The notes under the pieces are model-generated. The model searched no databases, was not told the DNA's origin, and worked only from the letters and a program-made list of their open reading frames with translations. DNA of 64,000 bases. Origin: JAJZGK01 sp035538795. Its GTDB lineage: Bacteria; Pseudomonadota; Alphaproteobacteria; Rhodospirillales; Magnetospirillaceae. The number at the start of each line of letters is the position of its first letter. Position 1 is the first letter of the stretch. Location: NCBI GenBank assembly GCA_035538795.1, contig DATLJS010000041.1:1-64000 (forward strand), given 5' to 3'. Of the stretch, positions 17,607 through 27,011 are shown one piece after another. Position numbers and translations under genes: made by a program.

Positions 17607-19511
17607 CTACTCCGTTCCCTTGACCTCGGCCGGCTGAATGTCCGGGTTGCCGTTCTTTTTCAGCAGGCCCAGCATGCGGTCGTAGAAGCGGGGTGCCGAT
17701 TTCTGCTTCTGCGTTCGGTCCGTTTTCCGGCGGTCGGTGATCAGCACCAAGCCGTCGGCGGCGCGCACCAGCACCAGCTTGCGCTGATGATAGGCGTCCA
17801 GGCCTGAATGATGGCCGACGGTCAGCACGGTGGCTTCGCTGAATTCTTCCTGCAGCATCTGCATGAAGTCGGCTTCACCCACAGGGTCCAGGGCGTCGGT
17901 GGCTTCCTGGATGAAAATCCAACTGGGCCGGTGCAGCAGCAGGCGGGCGAAGCCTAAGCGTTGCTGTTCGGCCACGGTCAGGATTTTTTCCCAGGCGTCG
18001 GTGGTGTCCAGGCGGGAAAAAAGATGTTCGAGGCCGACGCGCTCCAGGGCCGCCTGAAGCACGCCGTCGTCGAAAGCGGTGGGGCCGGCGGGATAGCTGA
18101 CGGCGCTGCGCAGCCGCCCGATCGGCAGATAGGGGCGCTGGGGCATGAAGAAGATGGCTCCATGGCCCGGACCGCTGTCGTTGGGCAGGTCGACCTGTCC
18201 GCTTCCCCAAGGCCACAGGCCCGCCACCACCTTGAACAGCTTGATGGCGGCGCCGGGATCGCCCGAGATCAGCACATGCTCGCCCAGTGAAAATTCCGAT
18301 GAGAAACCGCTGATCACCACCTCGTTGCGCGGCGTTCCCACCGTCAGGTCGCGGAAGGCGAGGACCGGGCGGTCGCCCGTGCCGACCTGGATGCGCTTGT
18401 CGCCGGGTTGGGCCATCTCGCTTTCCAGGGTCTGGAGGGCTTCGTGCAAGCCCAGCACGCGTTCGACCGAGGCCCGCCATTCGGCCAGCATCGACAGATT
18501 GTCCACCGGCCAGGACAGGGCGGCCTCCATTTGCTGGAAGGCCTGGGCGGTCTGCATCAGCACGCCCAGGGTGATGGTGCCGGAGATGTAGCGGGGAGCG
18601 GCGATCAGCACCGGGAAGGCGGTGGACAGCACCGAATAGCCGGACGAGAACAGGAAGATATGCGACAGGGCGGAAGTCTGGCGCTTCCAGGCGTCGGCCA
18701 CGGCGGTGAACAGATCGGTGAAACGGCGGCGCTCGTCGGGTTCGCCGTGCAACAGGGCGATGGCTTCTGAGTTTTCGCGGACGCGCACCAGACCGAAACG
18801 GAAATTCGCCTCGCAGGTCTGACGGTTGTTCACCGCCCGCACGAGGGGGCGGCCCAGCAGCATGGCGACCGTGGTGCCGACGGCGGCATAGAGCAGCGCC
18901 ACCCAGACCAGATGGCCGGGGATGTAAATGCTCAGGTCGCCCCATTCGATCCAGGTTTCCCCCGACAGAGACCACAAAATCTTGGTGAAGCTGATCAGCA
19001 GCAGGATGCAGTACAGCAGAGAATGGGCCAGGTTGATGGCGTTCTCGGTGGTGATGCGCACGTCCTCGGAAATACGTCCGTCGGGATTATCGTGCTCTCC
19101 CGGCATGTAGGTGACCTGGAAATGCCGCCCCTTGACCATCCATTCGTCGAGAATGCGGCGCACCAGCCAGCGGCGCCAGCTCATCTGCAGGCGCCGTTTC
19201 AGATTCAGATGGGTGGTGGTCACGGTCATGTTGGCCACGATGATGCCGGCCAGGGCCAGGATCAGCAGGGGCATGCGGTCCATGGCCCGCTGTTCCAGGG
19301 AGTCGAAAAGATTCTGGCTCCACAGATTCATCAGGATGGGGGACACCACCTGAGCAACGGTCAGCAATACCAAGGCGGCGGTCAGGCCCCGGGCCTTCCA
19401 TTTTTCGTCGCCGGTCCAATAGGCCGCGGCAAGGCGGCCGAAGCGCTGCATGAATGTCGGCGGTAAAGTCTGCGCCGAAGATTTGGCGGTGATTTTGCTG
19501 TCTTGCCCCAT
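17607..19511 (-). CDS. SbmA/YddA-type ABC half-transporter with degenerate ATPase domain
   Basis: A 634-residue fusion of a membrane domain (about 40-345) and a C-terminal ABC domain of the YddA/ABCD-like family, recognisable from GRHFQVTYMPGEHDNPDGRI and VVAGLWPWGSG. The nucleotide site is eroded. The Walker A region at 417-424 reads GDPGAAIK, so the canonical GK(S/T) is lost. The signature reads LTVAEQQRLGFAR. The Walker B Asp is Gln535 in WIFIQEATDALD. The following Glu and the switch His567 remain. No frameshift or stop interrupts the frame. The start at MGQDSKITAK is preferred to an upstream in-frame start at 19610. Either an inactive paralogue or a protein using an altered ATP site. Confidence 0.85.
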   Translation of the reverse strand: MGQDSKITAKSSAQTLPPTFMQRFGRLAAAYWTGDEKWKARGLTAALVLLTVAQVVSPILMNLWSQNLFDSLEQRAMDRMPLLILALAGIIVANMTVTTTHLNLKRRLQMSWRRWLVRRILDEWMVKGRHFQVTYMPGEHDNPDGRISEDVRITTENAINLAHSLLYCILLLISFTKILWSLSGETWIEWGDLSIYIPGHLVWVALLYAAVGTTVAMLLGRPLVRAVNNRQTCEANFRFGLVRVRENSEAIALLHGEPDERRRFTDLFTAVADAWKRQTSALSHIFLFSSGYSVLSTAFPVLIAAPRYISGTITLGVLMQTAQAFQQMEAALSWPVDNLSMLAEWRASVERVLGLHEALQTLESEMAQPGDKRIQVGTGDRPVLAFRDLTVGTPRNEVVISGFSSEFSLGEHVLISGDPGAAIKLFKVVAGLWPWGSGQVDLPNDSGPGHGAIFFMPQRPYLPIGRLRSAVSYPAGPTAFDDGVLQAALERVGLEHLFSRLDTTDAWEKILTVAEQQRLGFARLLLHRPSWIFIQEATDALDPVGEADFMQMLQEEFSEATVLTVGHHSGLDAYHQRKLVLVRAADGLVLITDRRKTDRTQKQKSAPRFYDRMLGLLKKNGNPDIQPAEVKGTE

Positions 19512-19799
19512 GGACGAACCCCGGTCGGCCTTTCCCGTTTGTTTTGACCTTAGGCCGAGTATGACTTCCGATAAAGCATGGACGAACGCGGCTGGCAAAG
19601 AAATTAGCACGCATTTGCCATCAATTGCGTGCTGCGCTGCGGAGCTTTTGGGGCATGACGGGCATTGTTCCTAAAACGGCAACAATGATTTGTGTCCAGG
19701 GGGGATTAACATAAGAACGCTTCTAACCCATGTTTGGGGCAAGCCGGATGGGATGATCCGCCGGCAGCGAAACCAAGATATAGCCGCAGGAGTTTCCCC

Positions 19800-20411
19800 A
19801 TGAAGTTCAAAGCCGCCCTGATCGCCTTGTCCGTCGCCACCGCCGCCATTGCCGTTCCGGCCCTGGCCGACGCCCCCACCACCGACCTGTCGAAGGTCGA
19901 GGGCGGCAGCTTCGCCGTCGACAAAAGCCACGCCAAGATCATCTTCTCGACCACCCATTTCGGCTTCTCGACCTATTACGGCCTGTTCACCGATTTCGAC
20001 GCCAAGCTGACGTTCGATCCCAAGGCCCCGGCCAAGAGCGATCTGAACGTCACCGTCAATCTGAACGGCATCGACACCACCAACCCGAAGCTGGACGAGC
20101 ACCTGAAGTCGCCTGACTTCTTCAACGCCGCCCAGTATCCGACCGCCACTTTCAAGAGCACCAAGATCGAAGTCACCGGCGCCACCACCGGCAAGATCAC
20201 CGGCGACCTGACCCTGCACGGCGTGACCAAGCCGGTCGAGCTGGATGCGACCTTCAATGGCGGCGGCACCAACCCGATGACCAAGGCTTATGTGCTGGGC
20301 TTCAACGCCACCGGCGTGATCAAGCGTTCGGAATTCGGCATCAAGACTTATGTTCCGGCTGTTGGCGACGACGTGACGCTGACCATCAGCGGCGAATTCG
20401 ACCGCCAGTAA
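19800..20411 (+). CDS. YceI-family periplasmic protein (first copy)
   Basis: A 203-residue secreted protein with a signal peptide cleaved near ALADAPTT and one YceI lipocalin-like domain: FAVDKSHAKIIFSTTHFGFSTYYG, a central HLKSPDFFNAAQYPTATFKS and GDLTLHGVTKPVELDA. YceI proteins bind isoprenoid quinones or amphiphiles in a beta-barrel. The ATG at 19800 follows CAGGAG and begins the signal peptide; upstream in-frame codons are not used. It heads a YceI-cytochrome b561-YceI set. Confidence 0.93.
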   Translation: MKFKAALIALSVATAAIAVPALADAPTTDLSKVEGGSFAVDKSHAKIIFSTTHFGFSTYYGLFTDFDAKLTFDPKAPAKSDLNVTVNLNGIDTTNPKLDEHLKSPDFFNAAQYPTATFKSTKIEVTGATTGKITGDLTLHGVTKPVELDATFNGGGTNPMTKAYVLGFNATGVIKRSEFGIKTYVPAVGDDVTLTISGEFDRQ

Positions 20412-20421
20412 CCGGACCAGC

Positions 20422-20458
20422 CTCGCCGGGCGGATGTCCCCCCCTGCCGCCCGGCGAG
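20422..20458 (+). terminator. Strong hairpin between YceI and cytochrome b561 genes
   Basis: A perfect 12-bp GC-rich stem CTCGCCGGGCGG/CCGCCCGGCGAG lies just after the first YceI gene. The run of T after it is weak (CCTCCTTTG), so it may attenuate transcription or protect the 3' end rather than terminate fully. Confidence 0.55.
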
Positions 20459-20534
20459 CCTCCTTTGACGACCATCGGCTTCGGCCGAAAGATTTGAGCC
20501 GCGTTCGCGGCGCCACGGTAAAAGGCTTCCCACG

Positions 20535-21098
20535 ATGCGCTCGCGCTATACTCTTGTCGCCATTCTGCTGCACTGGCTGATCGCCGCGGCCATTCTAGCC
20601 TTGCTGGTGATGGGCTTCGAGATGACGTCGTTGCCGCTGGGCAGCCATCTTCAGTTCGTGCTGTATCAGCTGCACAAATCGGTCGGCATCACGGTGCTGG
20701 TCCTGTCGCTGCTCCGCCTGGGGTGGCGTCTGTCGCACAGGCCGCCGGCGTTGCCCGCCCACATGCCCGCCTGGGAACAGGCTGTGGCTCATCTCGGGCA
20801 TTTCGGTCTCTATGTGCTGATGATCGGCATGCCGCTTGAGGGCTGGGCGCTGGTTTCCGCCTCGGTTTTCAACATTCCCACGGTCCTTTACGGCGTAATC
20901 CCCCTGCCGCACCTGCCGGTGTTGTCCACCCTGGCCGACAAAAAGCCGGTCGAGGACGTTCTCAAGCTTCTTCATGAAGCCGCCGCCTGGGTGATGATCG
21001 CCACGCTTCTGGGCCATGTCGGCGCCGCCCTGCGCCACCACTTCCTGATCCACGACGATGTACTGACCCGCATGCTGCCCCGTTGGCGCAAATCCTGA
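20535..21098 (+). CDS. Cytochrome b561
   Basis: A 187-residue four-helix membrane protein of the cytochrome b561 family, starting RYTLVAILLHWLIAAAILAL with the first haem-ligand His in LLHW. Further conserved histidines are in LHKSVGITVL, AHLGHFGLYVLM and LHEAAAWVMIATLLGHVGAALRHHF. Such proteins move electrons between quinol and periplasmic acceptors. It lies between two YceI genes, and YceI proteins can bind quinones, so the three probably function together in membrane redox or quinone handling (inference). Stop to next start is 20 bases. Confidence 0.93.
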   Translation: MRSRYTLVAILLHWLIAAAILALLVMGFEMTSLPLGSHLQFVLYQLHKSVGITVLVLSLLRLGWRLSHRPPALPAHMPAWEQAVAHLGHFGLYVLMIGMPLEGWALVSASVFNIPTVLYGVIPLPHLPVLSTLADKKPVEDVLKLLHEAAAWVMIATLLGHVGAALRHHFLIHDDVLTRMLPRWRKS

Positions 21099-21118
21099 TC
21101 CTGATGGAGACGAGTTTC

Positions 21119-21679
21119 ATGAACGCTGTTCGCACCCTGGCTGCGGCTCTGGCCCTGTCGGCTTTCGCCACCCCGGTTCTGGCCGCCGATTGGGTCGCCG
21201 ATCCGGCCAAGAGCCAGATCAAGTTCACCGGCACCCAGGCTGGGGCGCCTTTCACGGGCCGTTTCGCCCGCTGGGACGCCAAGATCAGCTTCGATCCGGC
21301 CAACGTCGCCGCCGGTCATGCCGAGGTAACGATCGAGACCGCCAGCGCCGCCACCGGCGACGCTCAGAAGGACGAGGCCCTGCCTCAATCCGACTGGTTC
21401 AATGCGCCGAAGTTTCCCCAGGCCAAGTTCGAAGCCAAAAGTTTCCGCGCCGCGGGCTCCGACCGCTATGAAGCTGTCGGCACGTTGACGATCAAGGGCG
21501 TGACCAAGGATGTCGTCCTGCCGTTCACCTTGAAAATCGCCGGCGATCAAGCTCAGGTGAACGGCCATCTGGATATCGAACGTTCGACCTACAATGTGGG
21601 CGAAGGCGCTTGGGCGGCTCCGACCTTCGTCGGGGCGACGGTGGGCATCGACATCGAACTGTCCGCCAAGAAGAAATAA
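21119..21679 (+). CDS. YceI-family periplasmic protein (second copy)
   Basis: A 186-residue YceI protein with a signal peptide ending at VLAADWVA and the domain segments SQIKFTGTQAGAPFTGRFARW, DWFNAPKFPQAKFEAKSF and VGTLTIKGVTKDVVLPFTL. It is diverged from the first copy, so this is an old duplication or recruitment. The ATG follows GGAGACGAG and comes right after the cytochrome b561 stop, supporting one operon. Confidence 0.92.
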   Translation: MNAVRTLAAALALSAFATPVLAADWVADPAKSQIKFTGTQAGAPFTGRFARWDAKISFDPANVAAGHAEVTIETASAATGDAQKDEALPQSDWFNAPKFPQAKFEAKSFRAAGSDRYEAVGTLTIKGVTKDVVLPFTLKIAGDQAQVNGHLDIERSTYNVGEGAWAAPTFVGATVGIDIELSAKKK

Positions 21680-21742
21680 CACCCCCATTCCTGCGCGTTT
21701 GGGACTATATGAAGTAGTTCCTTACGCGCAGGAGACATAAGA

Positions 21743-22375
21743 GTGGGGTTGATGGGTTGGCGACGGATTTTGATCGTGGCGGCGACGGCGCTGTTGTCGG
21801 CCTGCGGTTCGTCGCCGCAACAGCCCAAGCCGGCCGCCGCCGATACCATCGCCGCCTGTCTGGACGGTCTGGACCAGCGCCATGTCATTTATGACAGGGC
21901 CAAGGATTTCACGACGCCGGAGGGTTGCGGCATCCAAGGCGCCATCCGCGTCAAGAAAGACGCCACCGACTGGAGCAGGGCGGTTTTGATGTCGTGCGGG
22001 CTGGAGACGGTTCTCGACGATTTCGAGATCAAGGTGCTGATGCCCACCGCCCAAAAATACTTCCATCAAAATGTCCGGCGCATCGCCAATGCCGGTTCCT
22101 ACAATTGCCGCGCGGAACGCAGCGAGCATTCCGACCGTTTGTCTCAGCATGCCTTGGGCAAAGCTTTCGATATCACCGGCTTCGAACTGGAGGACGGCAC
22201 GGCCATTTCCGTTCTCAAGGATTGGCGGGGCAAGGGAGCTAAAAGCGATTTCCTGCACGATGTGGCCAAGGGAGCCTGCGGCGTTTTCAACGTGGTCATC
22301 ACCCCCAATCAGAACGCCCTTCACCGGGACCATATTCATGTGGATATCGGCCCGTACAAATTGTGTGGATACTGA
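21743..22375 (+). CDS. Extensin-like C-terminal domain lipoprotein
   Basis: A 210-residue protein with a lipoprotein signal (LLSAC, Cys21) and an extensin-like C-terminal domain. This family has a D-Ala-D-Ala carboxypeptidase-like zinc site, here SQHALGKAFDITGF and HRDHIHVDIGPYKLCGY. It is probably a periplasmic cell-wall enzyme anchored to a membrane. The GTG start at 21743 is chosen because GGAG is eight bases upstream; the next ATG at 21752 would be too far away. Confidence 0.86.
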   Translation: MGLMGWRRILIVAATALLSACGSSPQQPKPAAADTIAACLDGLDQRHVIYDRAKDFTTPEGCGIQGAIRVKKDATDWSRAVLMSCGLETVLDDFEIKVLMPTAQKYFHQNVRRIANAGSYNCRAERSEHSDRLSQHALGKAFDITGFELEDGTAISVLKDWRGKGAKSDFLHDVAKGACGVFNVVITPNQNALHRDHIHVDIGPYKLCGY

Positions 22376-22547
22376 TTTGCGTTTGTTCTGCCAAAAGTAG
22401 AATAAATGCGGTTTTTGCCCGAGAAAAGGCGGGCGTGCCATAGGTTTCTGCCGTCCGAGATTGTTTGCTTCCTCCTTCCGGCCTATGCTTGAAAGAACGA
22501 AAAAATCCCCGGGACTCTCAATCGGTCCGGGTAAGCAAGGGGGTCCG

Positions 22548-25067
22548 ATGACGAAGTCGGCCAGCGACGCGCCTGACATGGCGCAGTCACCCGCCGCGAC
22601 CGCCCGGCGTTTCCTCGCCGTTGTGCTGGTATTGAATCTCTTCGTCTTGGGATTGGTCTGTCTGGCCCTGTGGCGCAGCCACGAGCAATATCTCCAAGTG
22701 TCGCGGGTGACCGTCGAAAATCTGTCGCGGGTGCTGGAAGAAGGGCTGGCGCGTTTCATCGACAAGGTCGATCTGACGCTGCTGGACGTCATCGACGAGA
22801 TGGAGCGCCAGAAAGCCGAGGGCGGCATTGACGCCGACCGGATGAATGCCTTCATGCTCCGTCACGGCGAACGTCTTCCCGAGGCTCTGGGGCTGCGGGT
22901 CGTCAATCCTCAAGGGCAGTTGCTTTATGCCGACGGCCAGATCACCTCTCCGAAAGCCAGCGTGCAGGGGCTCGACGCCTTCGAGCACTCCAAAGCCGTC
23001 AACGACGGCAAGCTTTATATTTCAAAACCGCTTCTGGGGACGCTTAGCGGCAGGCCCCTGATCATTCTCGCCCGGCGTTTGAACAATGCCGACGGCAGCT
23101 TTGCCGGCCAGGCCCACGTCGCCGTGTCGCTGGAGCAACTGGCCGGCATGTTTGACGTCGTGCAACTGGGAGCCAAGGGCAGCGTTACCCTCAGCAACGG
23201 AGACGGCCGGGTGGTGGCGCGGAATCCCAATCTCGGCGATTCTTTGTCCTTGATTGAAAAGCCCATCATTCTGCCCCTTCTGCATTCACTGCTGACCGAG
23301 GGAAAAACCTCCGCCAGCTATCACACCCGCTCGGTGGTGGATGGGGTGGAGCGCGTTTATTTCTTCCGCAAGGTCAAGGGCCGCGATCTTTATCTGCAGG
23401 TCGGCATCGCCGATGACGACAGCTTGGCCGGCTGGCGGCGGCAGGTGGCGGTGATGGGGGCGCTGGCGCTGCTGTTCGTGACCATGACCGTGGGCGGCGG
23501 AACCGTGGGCTATCGCGGCTGGCGCGAGCGTTATCGGGTGGCGGAGCAGTTGGCGGCCAAAGAGGCCGCCATGTCCCTGTTCCGGGAAGCCCTGGAAAAA
23601 TCCAACGACTCGATCCTGATCGTTGATCTTGAAGACAGCCGGATTCTCGATTTCAACCTGACCGCCTGCGAACAGCTGGGGCGTCTGCCCGAAGAAATGG
23701 GCAGTCTCTTCCTGTGCGACATCGACCCGGAATTGTCGGACCGGGAAGGCTGGCGCAAGCTGATTCAGGCAACGCCCGGCATGGAAGACGGGGAAAGCGT
23801 GATGCTGGAACGGCTGCACCGCCGCCCCGACGGCAAGGTTTTTCCTGTCGAGGTCAGTTGGCGCAGGGTCGTCGTCAATGGTCGGCGGGTCGGCATCAGC
23901 ATCGAGCGCGACATTTCCGAGCGTAAAAAGTTCGAAAGCCGCATCGCCGATCTGTCGCAATTGAACCAGCGGGTGATTTCGGAATCGATGCTGGGGCTGA
24001 TAACCTATCGTCAAGACGGCCAATGCGTCTTGGCCAACGAAGCGGCGGCGCGGTTCCTGGGTTGCGGCGTTGCCGATCTGCTGAAGCAGAATTTCCGGAC
24101 CCTGCCGTCGTGGAACGAGACTTTGCGCCAATTGGCCGCCGATGTTCTGGAAACGGGTAAAAGCCGCCAATTGTCGAGGTATTTTACCTCGACCTTCGGG
24201 CGGTCCTTCTGGGTCGACGGCGTCATGTCCCGTTTCATGGTGACGGGAGAGCCGCACCTGTTGCTGGCTTTCGACGATGTCTCGGAACAAAAGACGGCAG
24301 AGTTGGCGCTGCAAGCCAAGACCGACGAACTGGAGCGCATCAATGCTGCTCTGATCCAGTCCAACGCCGATCTGGAGCGTTTCGCCTATGTGGCGTCCCA
24401 CGATCTGCAAACGCCGCTCCGCACCATCGTCAGCTATACCCAGCTCCTGGAACGCAGGACCAAAGGGCAGCTGGACCAGGATTGTCAGGATTTCATCGGC
24501 TTTATCGTCGAAGGTGCCAAGCGCATGTCGCGCTTGATCACCGATCTGTTGGAATATGCCCGTGTCACCAGCCAAGGCAAGCCGTTGGGAACCGTGTCGT
24601 CCGAACGGGCGGCGGAATTCGCCTTGGCCAATCTGCAGGTGGCGGTCGAGGATTGCGGCGCTCAGGTTCGCTTCCAGGCCTTGCCGATGGTGATGGCCGA
24701 CGAATCCCAACTGGTCAGTCTGTTCCAGAATCTGATCGGCAACGCCATCAAATACCGCCATCCCGAACGCGCCCCGCTGATCGAACTGACAGCCGAACCC
24801 GGAGAGGCTGGGATGTGGCGGTTCTCGGTAAGAGATAACGGCATCGGCATCGAACGGGACTATTACCACAAGGTTTTTGAAATTTTTCAGCGCTTGAACC
24901 CCTCGGGCCAAGTCGAGGGAACCGGCGTCGGTCTGGCGGTCTGTCAGCGCATCGTTCGCCGTTTCGGCGGCGATATCTGGCTGGAATCCGACTTTGGTAA
25001 AGGATCGGTGTTCTACTTCACACTCCATCAGGCAGGGGATACGGTCACTGCGATCCCAGTCTCTTGA
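22548..25067 (+). CDS. Membrane sensor histidine kinase with Cache-like and PAS domains
   Basis: An 839-residue kinase. Helix 1 is at about 22-42, followed by a periplasmic region of about 260 residues that looks like a double Cache sensor, and helix 2 at about 303-325. Two PAS domains follow, the first from SLFREALEKSNDSILIVDLED. The dimerisation helix carries His618 in FAYVASHDLQTPLRTIVSY, and the ATPase has DNGIGI and GTGVGLAVCQRIV. The HxLQxPLR-type H-box is common in phytochrome-related kinases. No receiver domain or adjacent regulator is present. The ATG at 22548 follows AAGGGGG, so the longer frame from 22461 is not used. Confidence 0.9.
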   Translation: MTKSASDAPDMAQSPAATARRFLAVVLVLNLFVLGLVCLALWRSHEQYLQVSRVTVENLSRVLEEGLARFIDKVDLTLLDVIDEMERQKAEGGIDADRMNAFMLRHGERLPEALGLRVVNPQGQLLYADGQITSPKASVQGLDAFEHSKAVNDGKLYISKPLLGTLSGRPLIILARRLNNADGSFAGQAHVAVSLEQLAGMFDVVQLGAKGSVTLSNGDGRVVARNPNLGDSLSLIEKPIILPLLHSLLTEGKTSASYHTRSVVDGVERVYFFRKVKGRDLYLQVGIADDDSLAGWRRQVAVMGALALLFVTMTVGGGTVGYRGWRERYRVAEQLAAKEAAMSLFREALEKSNDSILIVDLEDSRILDFNLTACEQLGRLPEEMGSLFLCDIDPELSDREGWRKLIQATPGMEDGESVMLERLHRRPDGKVFPVEVSWRRVVVNGRRVGISIERDISERKKFESRIADLSQLNQRVISESMLGLITYRQDGQCVLANEAAARFLGCGVADLLKQNFRTLPSWNETLRQLAADVLETGKSRQLSRYFTSTFGRSFWVDGVMSRFMVTGEPHLLLAFDDVSEQKTAELALQAKTDELERINAALIQSNADLERFAYVASHDLQTPLRTIVSYTQLLERRTKGQLDQDCQDFIGFIVEGAKRMSRLITDLLEYARVTSQGKPLGTVSSERAAEFALANLQVAVEDCGAQVRFQALPMVMADESQLVSLFQNLIGNAIKYRHPERAPLIELTAEPGEAGMWRFSVRDNGIGIERDYYHKVFEIFQRLNPSGQVEGTGVGLAVCQRIVRRFGGDIWLESDFGKGSVFYFTLHQAGDTVTAIPVS

Positions 25068-25104
25068 TCGCCGGACGTTGGAGAGAGTAAGCTGAATCCA
25101 TCAG

Positions 25105-25136
25105 CGCCCCGGTCCTCCGGGGCGTATCGCTTTTTT
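25105..25136 (+). terminator. Rho-independent terminator after the PAS kinase gene
   Basis: An 8-bp GC stem CGCCCCGG/CCGGGGCG with a TCCT loop, followed by TATCGCTTTTTT. It separates the kinase from the exporter gene that starts at 25149. Confidence 0.75.
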
Positions 25137-25148
25137 GGCAGGTTTACG

Positions 25149-26039
25149 ATGTCCCGGCTGAACGCCAATCTTCTTCTGCTGCTGGCTGCCGTCATCTGGG
25201 GGTCGTCCTTCGCCGCCCAGAAGATGGGGGGCGAGCATGTCAGCGCCCTGACCTTCACCGCCGCCCGTTTCTTGTTGGGCGCTCTGGTGGTTTTGCCTTT
25301 GGCCTGGCGCGAATTGCGCCGGACGCCCATCTCGGGCCGCCATTGGCTGGGTATGACGCTGACCGGATGCGTGCTGTTCGTCGGTTCGTTCATGCAGCAG
25401 ATGGGCGTCGATCATACGTCGGTGACCAATGCCGGTTTCATCACCGGGCTTTATGTGCCGCTGGTGCCCATCATCGGTTTCGTCGCCCTGAAGGTGCGGC
25501 CGCATCCCGTGACATGGCCGGCGGCGGCGCTCTGTCTGTTCGGGACGTGGCTGCTTAGCGGCGCGCAAAGCCTGGATTTCCAGACGGGCGATCTTTGGGT
25601 GCTGGTCAGCTCGCTATTCTGGGCCTGCCACGTCATCCTGGTGGGGCGCATGTCCAACCGTACCGGCGCGCCGACCCTGGTGGCTTTCATGCAGTTCGCC
25701 GTTTGCGGCGCCATCGCCGTGGCAGGCGGGCTGATCTTCGACGCCGAGCCCTTTACCGGCATCCCCGACGCCTGGGTCGAAATCGCTTATGTCGGTATTT
25801 TGTCGGTGGGGGTGGCCTTCACGCTGCAAAGCGTGACGCAGCAATTCACTCCGGCCGCCGACGCCGCCATCATCCTGTCGGGCGAGACGGTGTTCTCGGC
25901 GGTGGGCGGCGTTCTGCTGATGGGGGAGACGTTGGACGGAGTGAAGCTGGCCGGCTGCGCCGCCATTCTGGTCGCCATGCTGTTGGTGCAGTTGTTGCCG
26001 GGGATGATGGCCCAACCGGCTCCCCAGCCTCAGGAATGA
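25149..26039 (+). CDS. EamA-family (DMT) metabolite exporter
   Basis: A 296-residue protein with ten predicted membrane helices arranged as two EamA repeats. The family signatures AAVIWGSSFAAQK (first repeat) and AAIILSGETVFSAVGG (second repeat) are clear. Members export amino acids or other small metabolites; the substrate cannot be told. It ends one base before the stop of the convergent LysR gene. Confidence 0.9.
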   Translation: MSRLNANLLLLLAAVIWGSSFAAQKMGGEHVSALTFTAARFLLGALVVLPLAWRELRRTPISGRHWLGMTLTGCVLFVGSFMQQMGVDHTSVTNAGFITGLYVPLVPIIGFVALKVRPHPVTWPAAALCLFGTWLLSGAQSLDFQTGDLWVLVSSLFWACHVILVGRMSNRTGAPTLVAFMQFAVCGAIAVAGGLIFDAEPFTGIPDAWVEIAYVGILSVGVAFTLQSVTQQFTPAADAAIILSGETVFSAVGGVLLMGETLDGVKLAGCAAILVAMLLVQLLPGMMAQPAPQPQE

Positions 26040-26040
26040 A

Positions 26041-26919
26041 TCAGACGATGCTGTCGCGTGCCAGATCCAGCCATGCCTGGGCGGCACGCGACAGATAGCT
26101 GCCGCGCCGCCAGACCAGGGCGATGTGCCAATCCATGCCGGCGTCGGCGACGGCGACCGAGCGGAAGCGGCCGTTAGCCCGCTGCCGGGCGATCATGCGC
26201 GGCAGGAAGCCGATCCCCAAGCCGCTGGAAACCAGTTCGATGATGAAGTCGATCTGGCTGGAGCGCGAGGTGACGGCTGGCTGGAAGCCGCTGTGCTGAC
26301 AGACGGCCAGGATGATGGGATTCAGAGCGAAGCCTTCGCTGAACAGAATGAAGGGCTGGTCGGCCAGTTCCCGCATTTCCACCTGTTCCCGCCCGGCCAG
26401 GGGATGGTCGGCGGCAATCAGCAGGTCGAGCGGCTCGCGCCGGACTTCCTGCCAGTCGAACTGATCGCCGACCGGCAGCAGTGAACCAGCCAGATCCAGT
26501 TCGCCGGCCAACACCAATTCCTCCAGCCGCTTGCTGCCCTGTTCCACCAATTGGATTTCGATGCCGGGATAGCGGCTGCGGAAGGCGGCGAACAGGGGCG
26601 CGAACAGGATGCTGGAACCGATGGCGGGCAGGCCCAGGCGCAATTGCCCCCGTTTCAGTCCACGCAATTCGTCCAGTTCGCGGATCAGATCGTCCCGTTC
26701 CGCCAACATCGAGACGGCGCGGCGAAAAACGATTTCGCCGGCCGGGGTCAGCCGGCTTTTGTGGCCGATGCGGTCCAGCAAGGCCAAGCCCAATTCATCT
26801 TCTAACTGGCGGACCGCCTTGCTGATGGTCGATTGGGTGGCGAATACGGTCCGCGCCGCCTGGGAAAAGCCTCCCTGGCGGACCACTTCGACGAAGGCGC
26901 GCAGCGTTCTTAGGTCCAT
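26041..26919 (-). CDS. LysR-family transcriptional regulator, divergent from CidA/LrgB
   Basis: A 292-residue LysR regulator with an N-terminal winged helix (MDLRTLRAFVEVVRQGGFSQ, then TQSTISKAVRQLEDELGLAL) and a C-terminal substrate-binding domain (LRLGLPAIGSSILFAPLFAA). It is divergent from the CidA/LrgA-LrgB pair at 27012, with 92 bases between starts. This is a classic LysR arrangement, and CidR-type LysR proteins control cid operons in Gram-positives. Control of the holin-like pair is therefore the likely role. Confidence 0.92.
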   Translation of the reverse strand: MDLRTLRAFVEVVRQGGFSQAARTVFATQSTISKAVRQLEDELGLALLDRIGHKSRLTPAGEIVFRRAVSMLAERDDLIRELDELRGLKRGQLRLGLPAIGSSILFAPLFAAFRSRYPGIEIQLVEQGSKRLEELVLAGELDLAGSLLPVGDQFDWQEVRREPLDLLIAADHPLAGREQVEMRELADQPFILFSEGFALNPIILAVCQHSGFQPAVTSRSSQIDFIIELVSSGLGIGFLPRMIARQRANGRFRSVAVADAGMDWHIALVWRRGSYLSRAAQAWLDLARDSIV

Positions 26920-27011
26920 GGTTATTCCATATACGACTAATTTCTATTCAGACAATTCATTTTCATCATGCTGCGCTGCGGCGTAATGTTGCGGGGTGAA
27001 AGGTTTCCCCC

